64,000 nt of DNA from JAYRSJ01 sp041920215 (GCA_041920215.1 JAYRSJ010000002.1:1-64000), one strand, 5' to 3'. Numbered from the stretch's first letter, positions 35,094 to 44,436 are shown. Notes: a model not told the origin generated them from the sequence alone. Made by a program: numbers and translations.

Positions 35094-35175
35094 GCCACGC
35101 AGCGCCGGGCCGTCCCAAGCCAGTGGCCATCCCCGCGGGGGATCGGTCGACGTACTCGTCGGGCGAGGGGCAGAC
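35094..35175 (+). other. murG-murC spacer with a small hairpin
   Basis: 82 bases without a gene inside an otherwise compact cluster. ATCCCC (35129-35134) and GGGGAT (35138-35143) form a 6-bp stem. There is no T run, so it is not a clear terminator. The murC ribosome site GAGGGG follows. I see no promoter with good -35 and -10 boxes. Confidence 0.4.
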
Positions 35176-36576
35176 ATGAAACACGCGGTCAAGCACATCC
35201 ATTTCGTCGGCATTGGCGGTGCCGGCATGAGCGGCATTGCCGAGATCCTGCACAAGCTGGGCTACACGGTCTCGGGCTCGGACCAGGCCGCCTCGGCCAC
35301 CACCGAGCGCCTGGCCGGCCTGGGCCTCGTCATCCATCTGGGCCATGCGGCAGCGCACATCGCCGGCGCCCAGGTGCTGGTGGTCTCCACCGCGATACGG
35401 GCCGACAACCCCGAACTGCTGGCCGCGCGCGCGGCCGGCCTGCCGGTGGTGCAGCGGGCGGTGATGCTGGCCGAGCTGATGCGCCTGAAGAAGGGCATCG
35501 CGATCGCCGGCACCCATGGCAAGACCACCACCACCTCGCTGGTCACCACGGTGCTGGCCGAGGCCGGGCTGGCCCCCACCTTCGTGATCGGCGGCAAGCT
35601 CAACGCGGCCGGCGCCAACTCGGCGCTGGGCAGCGGCGACTACATCGTGGTGGAGGCCGACGAGAGCGATGCCTCCTTCCTGAACCTGCTGCCGATGCTG
35701 GCGGTGGTGACCAATATCGATGCCGACCATATGGACACCTATGGGCACGACATCGAGCAGCTGAAGACGGCCTTCGTCGACTTCCTGCACCGCATGCCCT
35801 TCTACGGCGCGGCGGTGCTGTGCGCCGACGATCCGGGCGTGGCCTCCATCATCCCGCGTCTGCAGCGGCCGGTGATCAGCTACGGCTTCGGCGCCGGTCA
35901 TGCACTGCGGGCGGTCGATGTCGAGGCGCTGGCCGGCGGCCAGATGCGCTTTCGCGTGCTGCGCGAGGGTGCCAGCGAGCTGGCGGTGACGTTGAACCTG
36001 CCCGGTCGACACAATGTGCTGAACGCGCTGGCGGCGATCGCGATCGCCACCGAGCTGGAGCTGCCGGACGAGCCCATCGTGGCCGCGCTGGCCAAGTTCG
36101 GCGGCGTGGGCCGACGCTTCCAGCGCTGGGGCGAGCTGCGCGCCGCCGACGGCGGCCGCTTCACGCTGATCGACGACTACGGCCACCACCCGGTCGAGAT
36201 GGCGGCGGTGCTGGCGGCGGCGCGCGGCGCCTTCCCGGGGCGGCGCCTGGTGCTGGCCTTCCAGCCGCACCGCTACACCCGCACCCGCGACTGCTTCGAG
36301 GACTTTGTGCGCGTGATCGGCGAGGCCGATGCGGTGCTGCTGACCGAGGTCTATGCGGCCGGCGAGGCACCCATCGTCGCCGCCGACGGCCGGGCGCTGA
36401 CGCGGGCCCTGCGCGTCGCCGGCCGGCTGGAGCCGCTGTTTGTCGAGACGGTCGAGGCCCTGCCGGCGGCGCTGGCCGCCCAGAGCCGTGATGGTGATGT
36501 GGTGATCGTGATGGGGGCGGGCTCCATCGCTGCGGTGCCGGCGCGCACCGTCGAACTCTTGAAGGATGGCCAGTGA
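35176..36576 (+). CDS. murC: UDP-N-acetylmuramate:L-alanine ligase
   Basis: 466 residues. N-terminal UDP-binding IHFVGIGGAGMSGIAEIL, ATP loop AGTHGKTTTT near residue 113, VEADESDASFL, and the C-terminal DDYGHHPVE and FQPHRYTRT, all diagnostic for MurC. It adds L-alanine to UDP-MurNAc, the first amino-acid step. It ends one base into the ddl start (TGATG), indicating translational coupling. Confidence 0.96.
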   Translation: MKHAVKHIHFVGIGGAGMSGIAEILHKLGYTVSGSDQAASATTERLAGLGLVIHLGHAAAHIAGAQVLVVSTAIRADNPELLAARAAGLPVVQRAVMLAELMRLKKGIAIAGTHGKTTTTSLVTTVLAEAGLAPTFVIGGKLNAAGANSALGSGDYIVVEADESDASFLNLLPMLAVVTNIDADHMDTYGHDIEQLKTAFVDFLHRMPFYGAAVLCADDPGVASIIPRLQRPVISYGFGAGHALRAVDVEALAGGQMRFRVLREGASELAVTLNLPGRHNVLNALAAIAIATELELPDEPIVAALAKFGGVGRRFQRWGELRAADGGRFTLIDDYGHHPVEMAAVLAAARGAFPGRRLVLAFQPHRYTRTRDCFEDFVRVIGEADAVLLTEVYAAGEAPIVAADGRALTRALRVAGRLEPLFVETVEALPAALAAQSRDGDVVIVMGAGSIAAVPARTVELLKDGQ

Positions 36577-37556
36577 TGACGATCAAGCTGGATCTGCAGA
36601 CGATGGATGTGCGCGCGCTGGGCAAGGTGGCGGTGCTGATGGGCGGCAGCTCGGCCGAGCGCGAGGTCTCGCTGACCATGTCCGGCCCCGGTGTGCTGGC
36701 CGCGCTGCGCGCCAGCGGTGTCGACGCCCATGCCTTCGACCCGGCCGAGCGCGCGCTGGACGAACTCAGGCGCGAGGGCTTTGCCCGCGCCTTCATCGCG
36801 CTGCATGGCCGCCACGGCGAAGACGGCACGGTGCAGGGCGCGCTGGAGCTGCTGGGCATTCCCTACACCGGCTCCGGCGTGATGGCCTCGGCGATCGCGA
36901 TGGACAAGATCATGACCAAGCGGCTCTGGCAGGGCGATGGCCTGCCGACGCCGCGCTGGGTCAGCCTGGACCGGGCGCAGCAGCAGGACCGCGAGCGCCT
37001 GCGCAGCCTGCCCGACGAGCTTGGTCTGCCGCTCTTCGTCAAGCCGCCGCACGAGGGTTCCAGCATAGGCGCCAGCAAGGTGATGGGCTACTCGCAGGTG
37101 GCCGAGGCGGTGGAGTTGGCCGGGCGCTACGACGCCGAGGTGCTGTGCGAGGAGTTCATCGAGGGCTGGGAGCTGACCTGTCCGGTGCTGGGCGACGGTG
37201 ACGCGGCCTTCGCGCTGCCCACGGTGCGCATCGAGGCGCTGCAGGGCAACTACGACTACCAGAACAAGTACTTCACCGACAGCACCCGCTACCACGTTGG
37301 CAGTCTGGAGCGCAGCCAGGAAGAGGCGGTGCGCGCCCTGGTGCTGCGGGCCTACCGCTCGCTGGGCTGCCGCGGCTGGGGCCGTGCCGACCTGATGCTG
37401 CGCAAGAGCGACGGCAAGGCCTTTCTGCTGGAGATGAATACCTCGCCGGGCATGACCTCGCATTCGCTGGTGCCGATCTCGGCCCAGGCTGCCGGCATCT
37501 CCTACGAGCAGCTTTGCCTGTGGCTGCTGTCGCGTGCCCGCCTGGACAAGGCCTGA
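36576..37556 (+). CDS. ddl: D-alanine:D-alanine ligase
   Basis: 326 residues from ATG 36576; a GTG one codon earlier is also in frame. An ATP-grasp enzyme with VLMGGSSAEREVSL at the N-terminus, HGRHGEDGTVQG near residue 73, KPPHEGSSIGASKV and EMNTSPGMTSHSL near 288. It makes the D-Ala-D-Ala dipeptide used by MurF. Its position between murC and ftsQ corresponds to ddlB. ftsQ begins 32 bases later. Confidence 0.96.
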   Translation: MTIKLDLQTMDVRALGKVAVLMGGSSAEREVSLTMSGPGVLAALRASGVDAHAFDPAERALDELRREGFARAFIALHGRHGEDGTVQGALELLGIPYTGSGVMASAIAMDKIMTKRLWQGDGLPTPRWVSLDRAQQQDRERLRSLPDELGLPLFVKPPHEGSSIGASKVMGYSQVAEAVELAGRYDAEVLCEEFIEGWELTCPVLGDGDAAFALPTVRIEALQGNYDYQNKYFTDSTRYHVGSLERSQEEAVRALVLRAYRSLGCRGWGRADLMLRKSDGKAFLLEMNTSPGMTSHSLVPISAQAAGISYEQLCLWLLSRARLDKA

Positions 37557-37588
37557 GCCCGCAAGACCGAACCATCGACCGAGCCGCC

Positions 37589-38440
37589 ATGAGCGCCGCC
37601 GCCACCGCCACCCAGCCCTCGCTGCCGCCGGACATCCGCCTGATGAATGCGGTGTCGGCGCTGCTGATTGCCGGCCTGCTGCTGGCCGGGGTGGGGCTGC
37701 TGCTGCACAAGCTGCTGCGGCTGCCGGTGTTCGGCATACGCCTGATCCAGGTCGAGGGCGATGTCAGCCGCAATAGCGTGGCCTCGCTGCGGGCCAATGC
37801 GCTGCCGCAGCTGGCCGGCAACTTCCTGACCCTGGATCTGCAACAGGGGCGCAAGGCCTTCGAAGCCGTGCCCTGGGTGCGCCAGGCGCAGCTGGAGCGG
37901 GTCTGGCCGCAGCAGATCAGGGTCACGCTGCAGGAGCATCAGGCCGCCGCCTACTGGGAGACCCGGCCGGATGGCGCCGACGCCCACAGCGAGGCGGTCG
38001 GCGAGGCCGGCGGCGAGCGGGCGCTGGTCAACAGCTTTGGCGAGGTGTTCGAGGCCAATCTGGGCGATGTCGAGGACGAGCGCCTGCCGGTGCTGGCCGG
38101 CCCGGCCGGCAAGGCCGAGGCCATGCTGACGATGTGGCGAGGGCTGGCGCGCCTGAGCCAGCCGCTGCAGGAGTCGGTGGAGCGCCTCGATCTGTCGGGT
38201 CGCGGCTCCTGGCGTCTGACCCTGGAGCGTGGCGCGGTGGTGGAACTGGGGCGGGGCACGGCCGACGAGGTGCTGGCCCGCTATGCGGCTTTTGTGCATT
38301 CCATAGGGGCGATTACCGCCCATTATCAAGCGCCGCTGCTGGGCGCCGATCTGCGCCACCCGGAAGGGTATGCAGTGCGGCTGCGTGGAATATCGACGAC
38401 GCCGGGCCCGGTCAAGGGCAAGGTCACAAAAAAAGCGTGA
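37589..38440 (+). CDS. ftsQ: Cell division protein FtsQ
   Basis: 283 residues from ATG 37589. Cytoplasmic tail, one helix (about 24-46), a POTRA domain (VFGIRLIQVEGDVSRNS onward) and the FtsQ beta domain with PWVRQAQLERVWPQQIRVTLQEH. It recruits FtsLB and downstream divisome proteins from the periplasmic side. The C-terminal KGKVTKKA tail is basic. ftsA follows 6 bases later. Confidence 0.94.
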   Translation: MSAAATATQPSLPPDIRLMNAVSALLIAGLLLAGVGLLLHKLLRLPVFGIRLIQVEGDVSRNSVASLRANALPQLAGNFLTLDLQQGRKAFEAVPWVRQAQLERVWPQQIRVTLQEHQAAAYWETRPDGADAHSEAVGEAGGERALVNSFGEVFEANLGDVEDERLPVLAGPAGKAEAMLTMWRGLARLSQPLQESVERLDLSGRGSWRLTLERGAVVELGRGTADEVLARYAAFVHSIGAITAHYQAPLLGADLRHPEGYAVRLRGISTTPGPVKGKVTKKA

Positions 38441-38446
38441 GGGCAT

Positions 38447-39676
38447 ATGGCCAAGGAATACAAGGATCTGGTCGTTGGTTTGGATATCGGCACCGCCAAG
38501 ATCATGGCGGTGGTGGCCGAGGTGCTGGGTAATGGCGAATTACGCATCGCCGGCCTGGGGGTGGCGCCTTCGCATGGCCTGAAGCGCGGGGTGGTTGTCA
38601 ATATCGACGCCACGGTGCAGTCCATCCAGCAGGCCCTGAAAGAGGCCGAAATGATGGCCGACTGCAAGATATCGAGGGTTTTTACCGGTATTACCGGCAG
38701 CCATATCCGCGGCCAGAATTCCACCGGCATGGTGATCGTGCGCGACAAGGAGGTCACGCCGGTGGATGTGGCGCGGGTGGTTGAAACTGCCAAGGCCATC
38801 AATATTCCGAATGACCAGCGGCTGTTGCTGGTCGAGCCGCAGGAATTTGTCATCGACGGCCACGAGGTCAAGGAACCGATAGGCATGAGCGGCGGTCGTC
38901 TGGAGGTCAAGGTGCATATCGTCACCGGCGCCCAGAGTGCGGCCGAAAACATCGTCAAATGCGTGCGGCGCTGCGGTCTGGAGGTGGATCAGCTGGTTTT
39001 GAACCCGAGCGCCTCAAGCGCCGCGGCGCTGACCGCCGACGAGCGCGATCTGGGCGTGGCCCTGGTGGACATCGGCGCAGGAACGACCGATGTGGCGATC
39101 TTTACCGGCGGATCGATACGACATACCGCGGTGATCCCGATCGCCGGCGATCTGATCACCAGCGATATCGCGATGGCGCTGCGCACCCCGACCAAGGATG
39201 CCGAGGAAATCAAGGTCGAGTATGGTGTGGCCAAGCAGCTGCTGGCCGACCCCTCCGATCAGGTGGAAGTCCCGGGTTTGGGCGACCGGGCGCCGCGCAT
39301 GTTGTCGAAACAGGCTTTGGCGGGGGTCATCGAACCACGGGTGGAGGAGATTTTCTCGCTGGTTCACCAGGTGATTCGGGAAAGTGGTTACGAAGAGTTG
39401 CTGTCCTCGGGCATTGTTTTGAGCGGCGGCTCGGCGGTGATGCCGGGCATGGTCGAACTGGCCGAGGACATATTTCTCAAACCGGTGCGCCGCGGCAATC
39501 CGACCTACAACGGGGCCTTGTTCGACATGGTTTCGAATCCCCGCTCGGCAACCGTGATGGGTTTGCTGGAAGAAGCGCGCATGTCGCGCACAAGGGGTTT
39601 GAAGGCGGCGCAGCAGGCTGGGTCGATGAAGACCATGCTGGGGCGCGCCAAAGATTGGTTCCTGGGTAATTTCTGA
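38447..39676 (+). CDS. ftsA: Cell division protein FtsA
   Basis: 409 residues, actin-like. The ATP-binding GLDIGTAKI is near residue 10, the 1C subdomain follows, and VDIGAGTTDVAIF is near residue 205. The C-terminal membrane-targeting amphipathic helix is in the last 15 residues (MLGRAKDWFLGNF). It anchors FtsZ filaments to the membrane. Codons here are visibly less GC-biased than in the mur genes (for example TTTTCTCG, GAAATT). A 103-base gap precedes ftsZ. Confidence 0.95.
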   Translation: MAKEYKDLVVGLDIGTAKIMAVVAEVLGNGELRIAGLGVAPSHGLKRGVVVNIDATVQSIQQALKEAEMMADCKISRVFTGITGSHIRGQNSTGMVIVRDKEVTPVDVARVVETAKAINIPNDQRLLLVEPQEFVIDGHEVKEPIGMSGGRLEVKVHIVTGAQSAAENIVKCVRRCGLEVDQLVLNPSASSAAALTADERDLGVALVDIGAGTTDVAIFTGGSIRHTAVIPIAGDLITSDIAMALRTPTKDAEEIKVEYGVAKQLLADPSDQVEVPGLGDRAPRMLSKQALAGVIEPRVEEIFSLVHQVIRESGYEELLSSGIVLSGGSAVMPGMVELAEDIFLKPVRRGNPTYNGALFDMVSNPRSATVMGLLEEARMSRTRGLKAAQQAGSMKTMLGRAKDWFLGNF

Positions 39677-39750
39677 GCGGGTGGGCGCGGTCGCTAAACA
39701 ACGGCTGACGCTTAAAAAGGGGTCTTCCCTGTAGTTTTTCGGGCGTGAAA

Positions 39751-39779
39751 ACTGCACAATTGCAGTAGGAGGTATCGTT
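39751..39779 (+). promoter_or_regulatory. Hairpin joined to a strong ribosome site before ftsZ
   Basis: ACTGCA (39751-39756) and TGCAGT (39761-39766) pair around a CAAT loop; the very next bases are AGGAGG (39767-39772), and ATG is at 39780, a near-ideal distance. CACAAT (39755-39760) may also be a -10 box of an ftsZ promoter in the same bases. Confidence 0.55.
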
Positions 39780-40997
39780 ATGGCGATCGAGATGATCGAA
39801 GAGTTTGACCAAGGCACCCAAATCAAGGTGATCGGGGTCGGTGGCGGCGGCGGCAACGCGGTCGACCACATGATTGCCCAGGGCGTGCAGGGCGTGGAAT
39901 TCATCTGCGCCAATACCGATGCCCAGGCCCTCAACCGCTCCAAGGCCGATCAGCTGCTGCAGCTGGGTTCCACCGGTCTGGGCGCCGGCGCCAAACCCGA
40001 AATGGGCAAGGCGGCGGCCGAGGAGGCCGAGGCGCGCATCCGCGATGCGATCCAGGGCGCCCATATGCTCTTCATCACCGCCGGCATGGGTGGAGGCACC
40101 GGCACCGGCGCCGCGCCGGTGATCGCCAAGGTGGCCAAGGAGATGGGCATCCTGACCGTGGGTGTCGTGACCAAGCCCTTCGAGTTCGAGGGCAGCCGTC
40201 GCTCCAAGGCGGCCGACGGTGGCCTGGCCGAGCTGGAGGCCAATGTCGATTCGCTGATCGTCGTGCTCAACGACAAGCTGCTCGATGTGCTGGGTGACGA
40301 TGTGACCCAGGATCAGGCCTTCGCCCATGCCAACGACGTGCTGAAGAATGCGGTCGGCGGCATCTCGGACATCATCCATATGCCGGGCCTGGTGAACGTC
40401 GACTTCGAGGACGTCAAGACGGTGATGAGCGAGCCGGGCAAGGCGATGATGGGCACGGGCGTGGCCGGCGGCCCGGACCGCGCGTCCAAGGCGGCCGAGG
40501 CGGCCGTGGCCTGCCCGCTGCTGGAGGGCATCGATCTGTCCGGCGCGCGTGGCGTGCTGGTGCTGATCGCGGCCAACCGCAATACCTTCAAGCTGGCCGA
40601 GAGCCGCAATGCGATGAATGCGATCAAGCGCTATGCCGCTGATGACGCGCACATCATCTACGGCACCGCCTACGACGAAAGCCTGGGCGACCAGCTGCGC
40701 GTCACCGTGATCGCCACCGGCCTGAGCTCCTCGCGCGCCCGCGCCCAGGCGCCGCTGTCGGTGGTGCAGCAGGCCCAGCCGCAGCTGCGTACCGGCACCG
40801 ACAATCTGCCGGTGCTGACTCAGCCGGTTAGCATGCCCGGCCAGCCGGCCGGCATGGGCGGCAGCGATTTCGCCGGCATGAGCGTGCCCAGCGTCTGGCG
40901 CCATGGCCGCACCGCCGCGGCCAAGGTCGAGGCGCTGTCCTCCAACGGCATGGACGAAATCGAGATCCCGGCCTTCCTGCGCAAGCAGGCCGACTGA
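39780..40997 (+). CDS. ftsZ: Cell division GTPase FtsZ
   Basis: 405 residues. The tubulin-like GTPase domain has VGGGGGNAVDHM near residue 20, the signature MGGGTGTGAAPVIA near residue 104 and the catalytic T7-loop region (NVDFEDVKTVM). A variable linker of about 65 residues is followed by the conserved C-terminal peptide IEIPAFLRKQAD that binds FtsA. It forms the cytokinetic ring. A strong terminator 48 bases downstream ends the cluster. Confidence 0.97.
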   Translation: MAIEMIEEFDQGTQIKVIGVGGGGGNAVDHMIAQGVQGVEFICANTDAQALNRSKADQLLQLGSTGLGAGAKPEMGKAAAEEAEARIRDAIQGAHMLFITAGMGGGTGTGAAPVIAKVAKEMGILTVGVVTKPFEFEGSRRSKAADGGLAELEANVDSLIVVLNDKLLDVLGDDVTQDQAFAHANDVLKNAVGGISDIIHMPGLVNVDFEDVKTVMSEPGKAMMGTGVAGGPDRASKAAEAAVACPLLEGIDLSGARGVLVLIAANRNTFKLAESRNAMNAIKRYAADDAHIIYGTAYDESLGDQLRVTVIATGLSSSRARAQAPLSVVQQAQPQLRTGTDNLPVLTQPVSMPGQPAGMGGSDFAGMSVPSVWRHGRTAAAKVEALSSNGMDEIEIPAFLRKQAD

Positions 40998-41044
40998 GGC
41001 CAGCCGGTCTTCTAGCGAGGCCAGGGCCTCGCCGCCCGCCGATG

Positions 41045-41082
41045 AACTCACCGCGGACCCGCCGTCCCCGGTGAGTTTTTTT
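41045..41082 (+). terminator. Strong terminator at the end of the dcw cluster
   Basis: AACTCACCG (41045-41053) pairs with CGGTGAGTT (41069-41077), a nested GGAC/GTCC pair lies inside the loop, and seven T follow at 41076-41082. It isolates ftsZ from the sensor kinase and lpxC. Confidence 0.85.
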
Positions 41083-41256
41083 AGGTCTGGCGGCGCTTAC
41101 CGCCGCCAACATTGGCTACCGCTGCTTGCGTTTTGTTGCCACTCGGACGCATGCGGGATAGCCAGACTGGCCTTCTGCAGGCAGACTGCGTCCGGCGCGC
41201 CGCCGCCACCGTCCAAGCCGGACCGTGGTCGGGGTTGCCTTTCGCACAAAGCTCGT

Positions 41257-43281
41257 ATGGGACCCTCACTCGCTCGTCCTTGGACGTCGCTGCCTGGCGT
41301 TCGCCTGCGTCTGTGGCTGTGGCTCGCCCTGCTGTTATGGGGCTTGCTGGCGCCGCCGGTGCTGGCCCAGCGCCTGCCGGTGCCAGACAGCCCGCCCCGC
41401 AGCGCCGGCGAGCGCGCGCAGAGTGCGCAGCTGGCGACGGCCGACTGGTCGCGCCAGGATCTGCAGGACTGGTGGGCCGCGCTGCGCAGCGTGGACGGTA
41501 GCGATGCCCAGCTGCCCGCCCGGCTGCTGCCGCCGGCCGACGCAGCGGCCTGGCGCACCGTGCATCTGCCTGATGTGCGCCAGCGCGAGCCGGGCGCCCG
41601 CTTCGATGCGGACCAGGTCTACGAGATGCGCTGGTACCGGCTGCGCTATGCGCCGTCCGACGGGCAGTGGCCGTCCAGCGTGGCCCTCTATATGCCACGC
41701 CTGGTGACGCTGGCCGCCGCCGTGCTGCTGCGCACCGAGGAGGGCTGGCGGCCGGTGTACGACAACCAGGCCGGGGCGCGCGAGCAATGGGTGCGACCGC
41801 TGTGGGCGGTGCTGCCGGGCGCCTACACCGAGGCCAAGCAGGGCCGGGTGCTGGAGGTGGTGGTGGCGGTGCCGGTGATGAAGGACAGCTTCTATGCCGT
41901 CTCCAGCGCCTGGCTGGGCGCCAAGGAGGATCTGGCCAGCCAGTACAAGCGCCGCTGGGCCCTGCAGATCGGCGTGCCCCAGGCCACCGGTCTGATGCTG
42001 GTGGTGCTGGGCCTGTTCGCCTTCACGCTGTGGCTGCAGCGCCGCGACGAGCCGGCCTATCTGCTGTTCGCGCTGTCCAGCCTGGCCTGGCTGCTGCGCA
42101 ATCTGCACTACCACGTCGACCTGCCGCGCACCCGGCTGGGGCTGGAGTGGTTCTGGTGGGTCACCCATGCCTCGATGTCCTGGGTGATGTTGCTGACCTT
42201 CTTGTTCGCGCTGCGCTTCGCACGGCGGCGCTTCGAGCGCTTCGAGCGCTGGGTGGGCCTGTTCGTGATCGCCAGCAGCCTGATGACCATGCCCTTCTGG
42301 ATGGACATGCTGGATCCGCTGGTGCTGCAGCATATGGTCAATGCGGCGGTGGGCCTGGTGGGCACGCTGTTCGTCGCGCAGGTGGCCTGGCGCGAGAAGA
42401 GCCGCGAGCTGCGCCTGATCGCGATCTGCCTGGCCCTGGGCCTGGCGCTGGGCGTGCACGATCTGGGCCTGCTGGCCGGCTGGGGCTGGGTCGAGCACAT
42501 CTATCTGATGCCCTTCGCCACGCTGGTCATCGTCGCCAGCTTTCTCTATGCGGTGCAGCGGCGCTTTCTCGGCGCGCTGTGCCAGGTCGAGCAGGCCAAT
42601 GACCAGCTGGCCCGGCGCCTGGCCGAGCAGGGCAGCCAGCTGCAGGCCCAGCACGAGAAGCTCAGCGAGGCCGAACGCCAGCAGGCCCTGCTGCTGGAGC
42701 GCCAGCGCCTGATGCAGGACATGCACGACGGCCTGGGCTCCTCGCTGCTCTCGGCCATGGTGGCGGTGGAGCAGGGCAGCATGCAGCAGGAGCAGGTGGT
42801 GGAGGTGCTGCGCGAATGCGTGGACGATCTGCGCCTGGTGATCGACTCGCTGGAGCCGGTGGGGCACGATCTGGTCTCGCTGCTGGCGACGATGCGCTAC
42901 CGCCTGGGCAAGCGCCTGCAGACCGGCGGCCTGATCCTCGAATGGGATGTGCAAGACCTGCCCCCGCTGGAATGGTTGGAGCCGCCGGATGCGCTGCATG
43001 TGCTGCGCCTGCTGCAGGAGGCGCTCAACAATGTGCTCAAGCATGCCCATGCCACCCGGGTGCGCATCGCCACCCGCGATCTGGGCAGCAAGGTCGAGAT
43101 CCGGGTCGAGGACGATGGCCAGGGCTTCGACCTGGCCACCGCGCAGAAGGGCCGCGGTCTGCGCAGCCAGATCAAGCGGGCCCAGCGCCTCGGCGGCACC
43201 CTGCATCTGGAGACCCGGCCCGGCCATGGAACGCGGCTATCGCTGCGATTGCCGGTGCGGCGCGAGCAGGAGCAAGGGTAA
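41257..43281 (+). CDS. Orphan seven-helix sensor histidine kinase (NarX/DesK-like catalytic core)
   Basis: 674 residues from ATG 41257, chosen because a signal-like hydrophobic segment (LRLWLWLALLLWGLLAPPVLAQ) begins there; the reading frame further upstream has no support. A periplasmic 7TMR-DISM-like extracellular domain (about 40-230) is followed by about seven helices (about 240-440), a coiled coil, and a HisKA_3 kinase with His490 in RLMQDMHDGLGSS. The ATPase has ALNNVLKHAHATR, EDDGQGFD and GRGLRSQIKRAQRL. The dedicated response regulator (NarL-type) is not adjacent. It lies between ftsZ and lpxC, so a link to the envelope is tempting but is inference only. Confidence 0.87.
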   Translation: MGPSLARPWTSLPGVRLRLWLWLALLLWGLLAPPVLAQRLPVPDSPPRSAGERAQSAQLATADWSRQDLQDWWAALRSVDGSDAQLPARLLPPADAAAWRTVHLPDVRQREPGARFDADQVYEMRWYRLRYAPSDGQWPSSVALYMPRLVTLAAAVLLRTEEGWRPVYDNQAGAREQWVRPLWAVLPGAYTEAKQGRVLEVVVAVPVMKDSFYAVSSAWLGAKEDLASQYKRRWALQIGVPQATGLMLVVLGLFAFTLWLQRRDEPAYLLFALSSLAWLLRNLHYHVDLPRTRLGLEWFWWVTHASMSWVMLLTFLFALRFARRRFERFERWVGLFVIASSLMTMPFWMDMLDPLVLQHMVNAAVGLVGTLFVAQVAWREKSRELRLIAICLALGLALGVHDLGLLAGWGWVEHIYLMPFATLVIVASFLYAVQRRFLGALCQVEQANDQLARRLAEQGSQLQAQHEKLSEAERQQALLLERQRLMQDMHDGLGSSLLSAMVAVEQGSMQQEQVVEVLRECVDDLRLVIDSLEPVGHDLVSLLATMRYRLGKRLQTGGLILEWDVQDLPPLEWLEPPDALHVLRLLQEALNNVLKHAHATRVRIATRDLGSKVEIRVEDDGQGFDLATAQKGRGLRSQIKRAQRLGGTLHLETRPGHGTRLSLRLPVRREQEQG

Positions 43282-43286
43282 TCACC

Positions 43287-43302
43287 GACAATTGCGCCCA
43301 TG
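43287..43302 (+). promoter_or_regulatory. -10 box at the lpxC start, possible leaderless mRNA
   Basis: GACAAT (43287-43292) ends 7 bases before the lpxC ATG, without a Shine-Dalgarno sequence in between. A purine run (AGCAAGGG, 43271-43278) is too far upstream to serve. The same layout occurs before pyrC. Confidence 0.4.
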
Positions 43303-44235
43303 CTGAAGCAACGCACTCTGAAGTCGCTGACCCGGGCGGTTGGCGTGGGCATACACAGCGGCCAGAAGGTCGAGATGACGCTGCGGCCGGCCGCGCCGGA
43401 TACCGGCATCGTGTTCCGCCGGGTCGACCTGAACACGCCGGTCGACATTCCGGTGCGGGCCGAGACCGTCTGCGACACCCGCATGGCCACCACGGTCAGT
43501 CCCGGTGGCGATCCCGGCGCGCCCAAGGTGCAGACCATCGAGCATCTGCTCTCGGCCTGCGCCGGCCTGGGCCTGGACAATCTCTATGTGGACATCAGCG
43601 CCGACGAGGTGCCCATCCTCGATGGCTCGGCCGCCAGCTACGTCTACCTGCTGCAGAGCGCCGGCATCGAACTGCAGAATGCGCCGAAGAAGTTCCTGCG
43701 CGTCAAGAAGGCGGTCGAGGTGCGCCAGGGCGAGGGCAAGCGCCTGATGTGGGCGCGGCTGGAGCCTCACCACGGCTATACGCTGTCCTTCCAGATCGAG
43801 TTCGACAACCCGGCCGTGGCCGCCACCGGCCAGCACTACGTCTTCGACATGGGCAGCGGCCAGTACAAGCGCGAGATCGCGCGCGCCCGCACCTTCGGCA
43901 TGACCAGCGATATCGAGCTGATGCGCTCGCGCGGCCTGACGCTGGGAGGCTCGATGGACAACGCCATCGTGGTCGACGACTACCGGGTGCTCAATGCCGA
44001 CGGTCTGCGCTACGACGACGAGTTCGTCAAGCACAAGATCCTCGACGCGATCGGCGATATGCAGGTGGTCGGCCACCCGCTGCTGGCGGCCTACACCTCG
44101 TTCAAGGGCGGGCATGCCCTCAACAACAAGCTGCTGCGCGCGCTGCTGGCCGATGAGCAGGCCTACGAGATCGTCACGTTCGAGGACGAACGCGCCGCGC
44201 CGCAAGGCTTTGCCGAGCTGGCGCCGGCCTGGTAG
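43300..44235 (+). CDS. lpxC: UDP-3-O-acyl-GlcNAc deacetylase
   Basis: 311 residues. The zinc/active-site motifs are clear: HSGQKVEM, TIEHLLSACAGLG with the first zinc His, KHKILDAIGDMQVVGHPLLAAY with the other His and Asp ligands, and EIVTFED. It performs the committed deacetylation step in lipid A synthesis. The sequence matches across its full length. A two-helix small protein follows after 15 bases. Confidence 0.97.
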   Translation: MLKQRTLKSLTRAVGVGIHSGQKVEMTLRPAAPDTGIVFRRVDLNTPVDIPVRAETVCDTRMATTVSPGGDPGAPKVQTIEHLLSACAGLGLDNLYVDISADEVPILDGSAASYVYLLQSAGIELQNAPKKFLRVKKAVEVRQGEGKRLMWARLEPHHGYTLSFQIEFDNPAVAATGQHYVFDMGSGQYKREIARARTFGMTSDIELMRSRGLTLGGSMDNAIVVDDYRVLNADGLRYDDEFVKHKILDAIGDMQVVGHPLLAAYTSFKGGHALNNKLLRALLADEQAYEIVTFEDERAAPQGFAELAPAW

Positions 44236-44250
44236 CAAGGGAAGCGTGCA

Positions 44251-44436
44251 ATGCTGATCTTCCGTCTTGTCGTCGGCCTGCTGATGGTGGCGGCCGTGCT
44301 GTGCTTTGCGATGTATATCGGCACCCGCCAGCCGGTCTGGCGCAGCCGCGGCCTGGTGATCGTCAAATGGACGGTGCTGGCCGCGCTGGGCTTCTTCGCG
44401 GTGCTGATCCTGGAGCGTCTGGCGCGCGTGCTGTAG
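44251..44436 (+). CDS. Small two-helix membrane protein
   Basis: 61 residues: helix 1 about 2-23 (IFRLVVGLLMVAAVLCFAMYI), a short basic loop (TRQPVWRSRG), and helix 2 about 36-55. AAGGGA precedes the ATG, and the lpxC stop is 15 bases upstream, so the two probably share a transcript. I do not recognise the family by name; it resembles the many small inner-membrane proteins found next to envelope genes. It ends 4 bases from the convergent ABC gene. Confidence 0.7.
   Translation: MLIFRLVVGLLMVAAVLCFAMYIGTRQPVWRSRGLVIVKWTVLAALGFFAVLILERLARVL

Noticed and set aside
41054..41256. N-terminal extension of the sensor kinase
   Set aside because: The open frame runs across the ftsZ end and its terminator; the signal-like segment begins at 41257.
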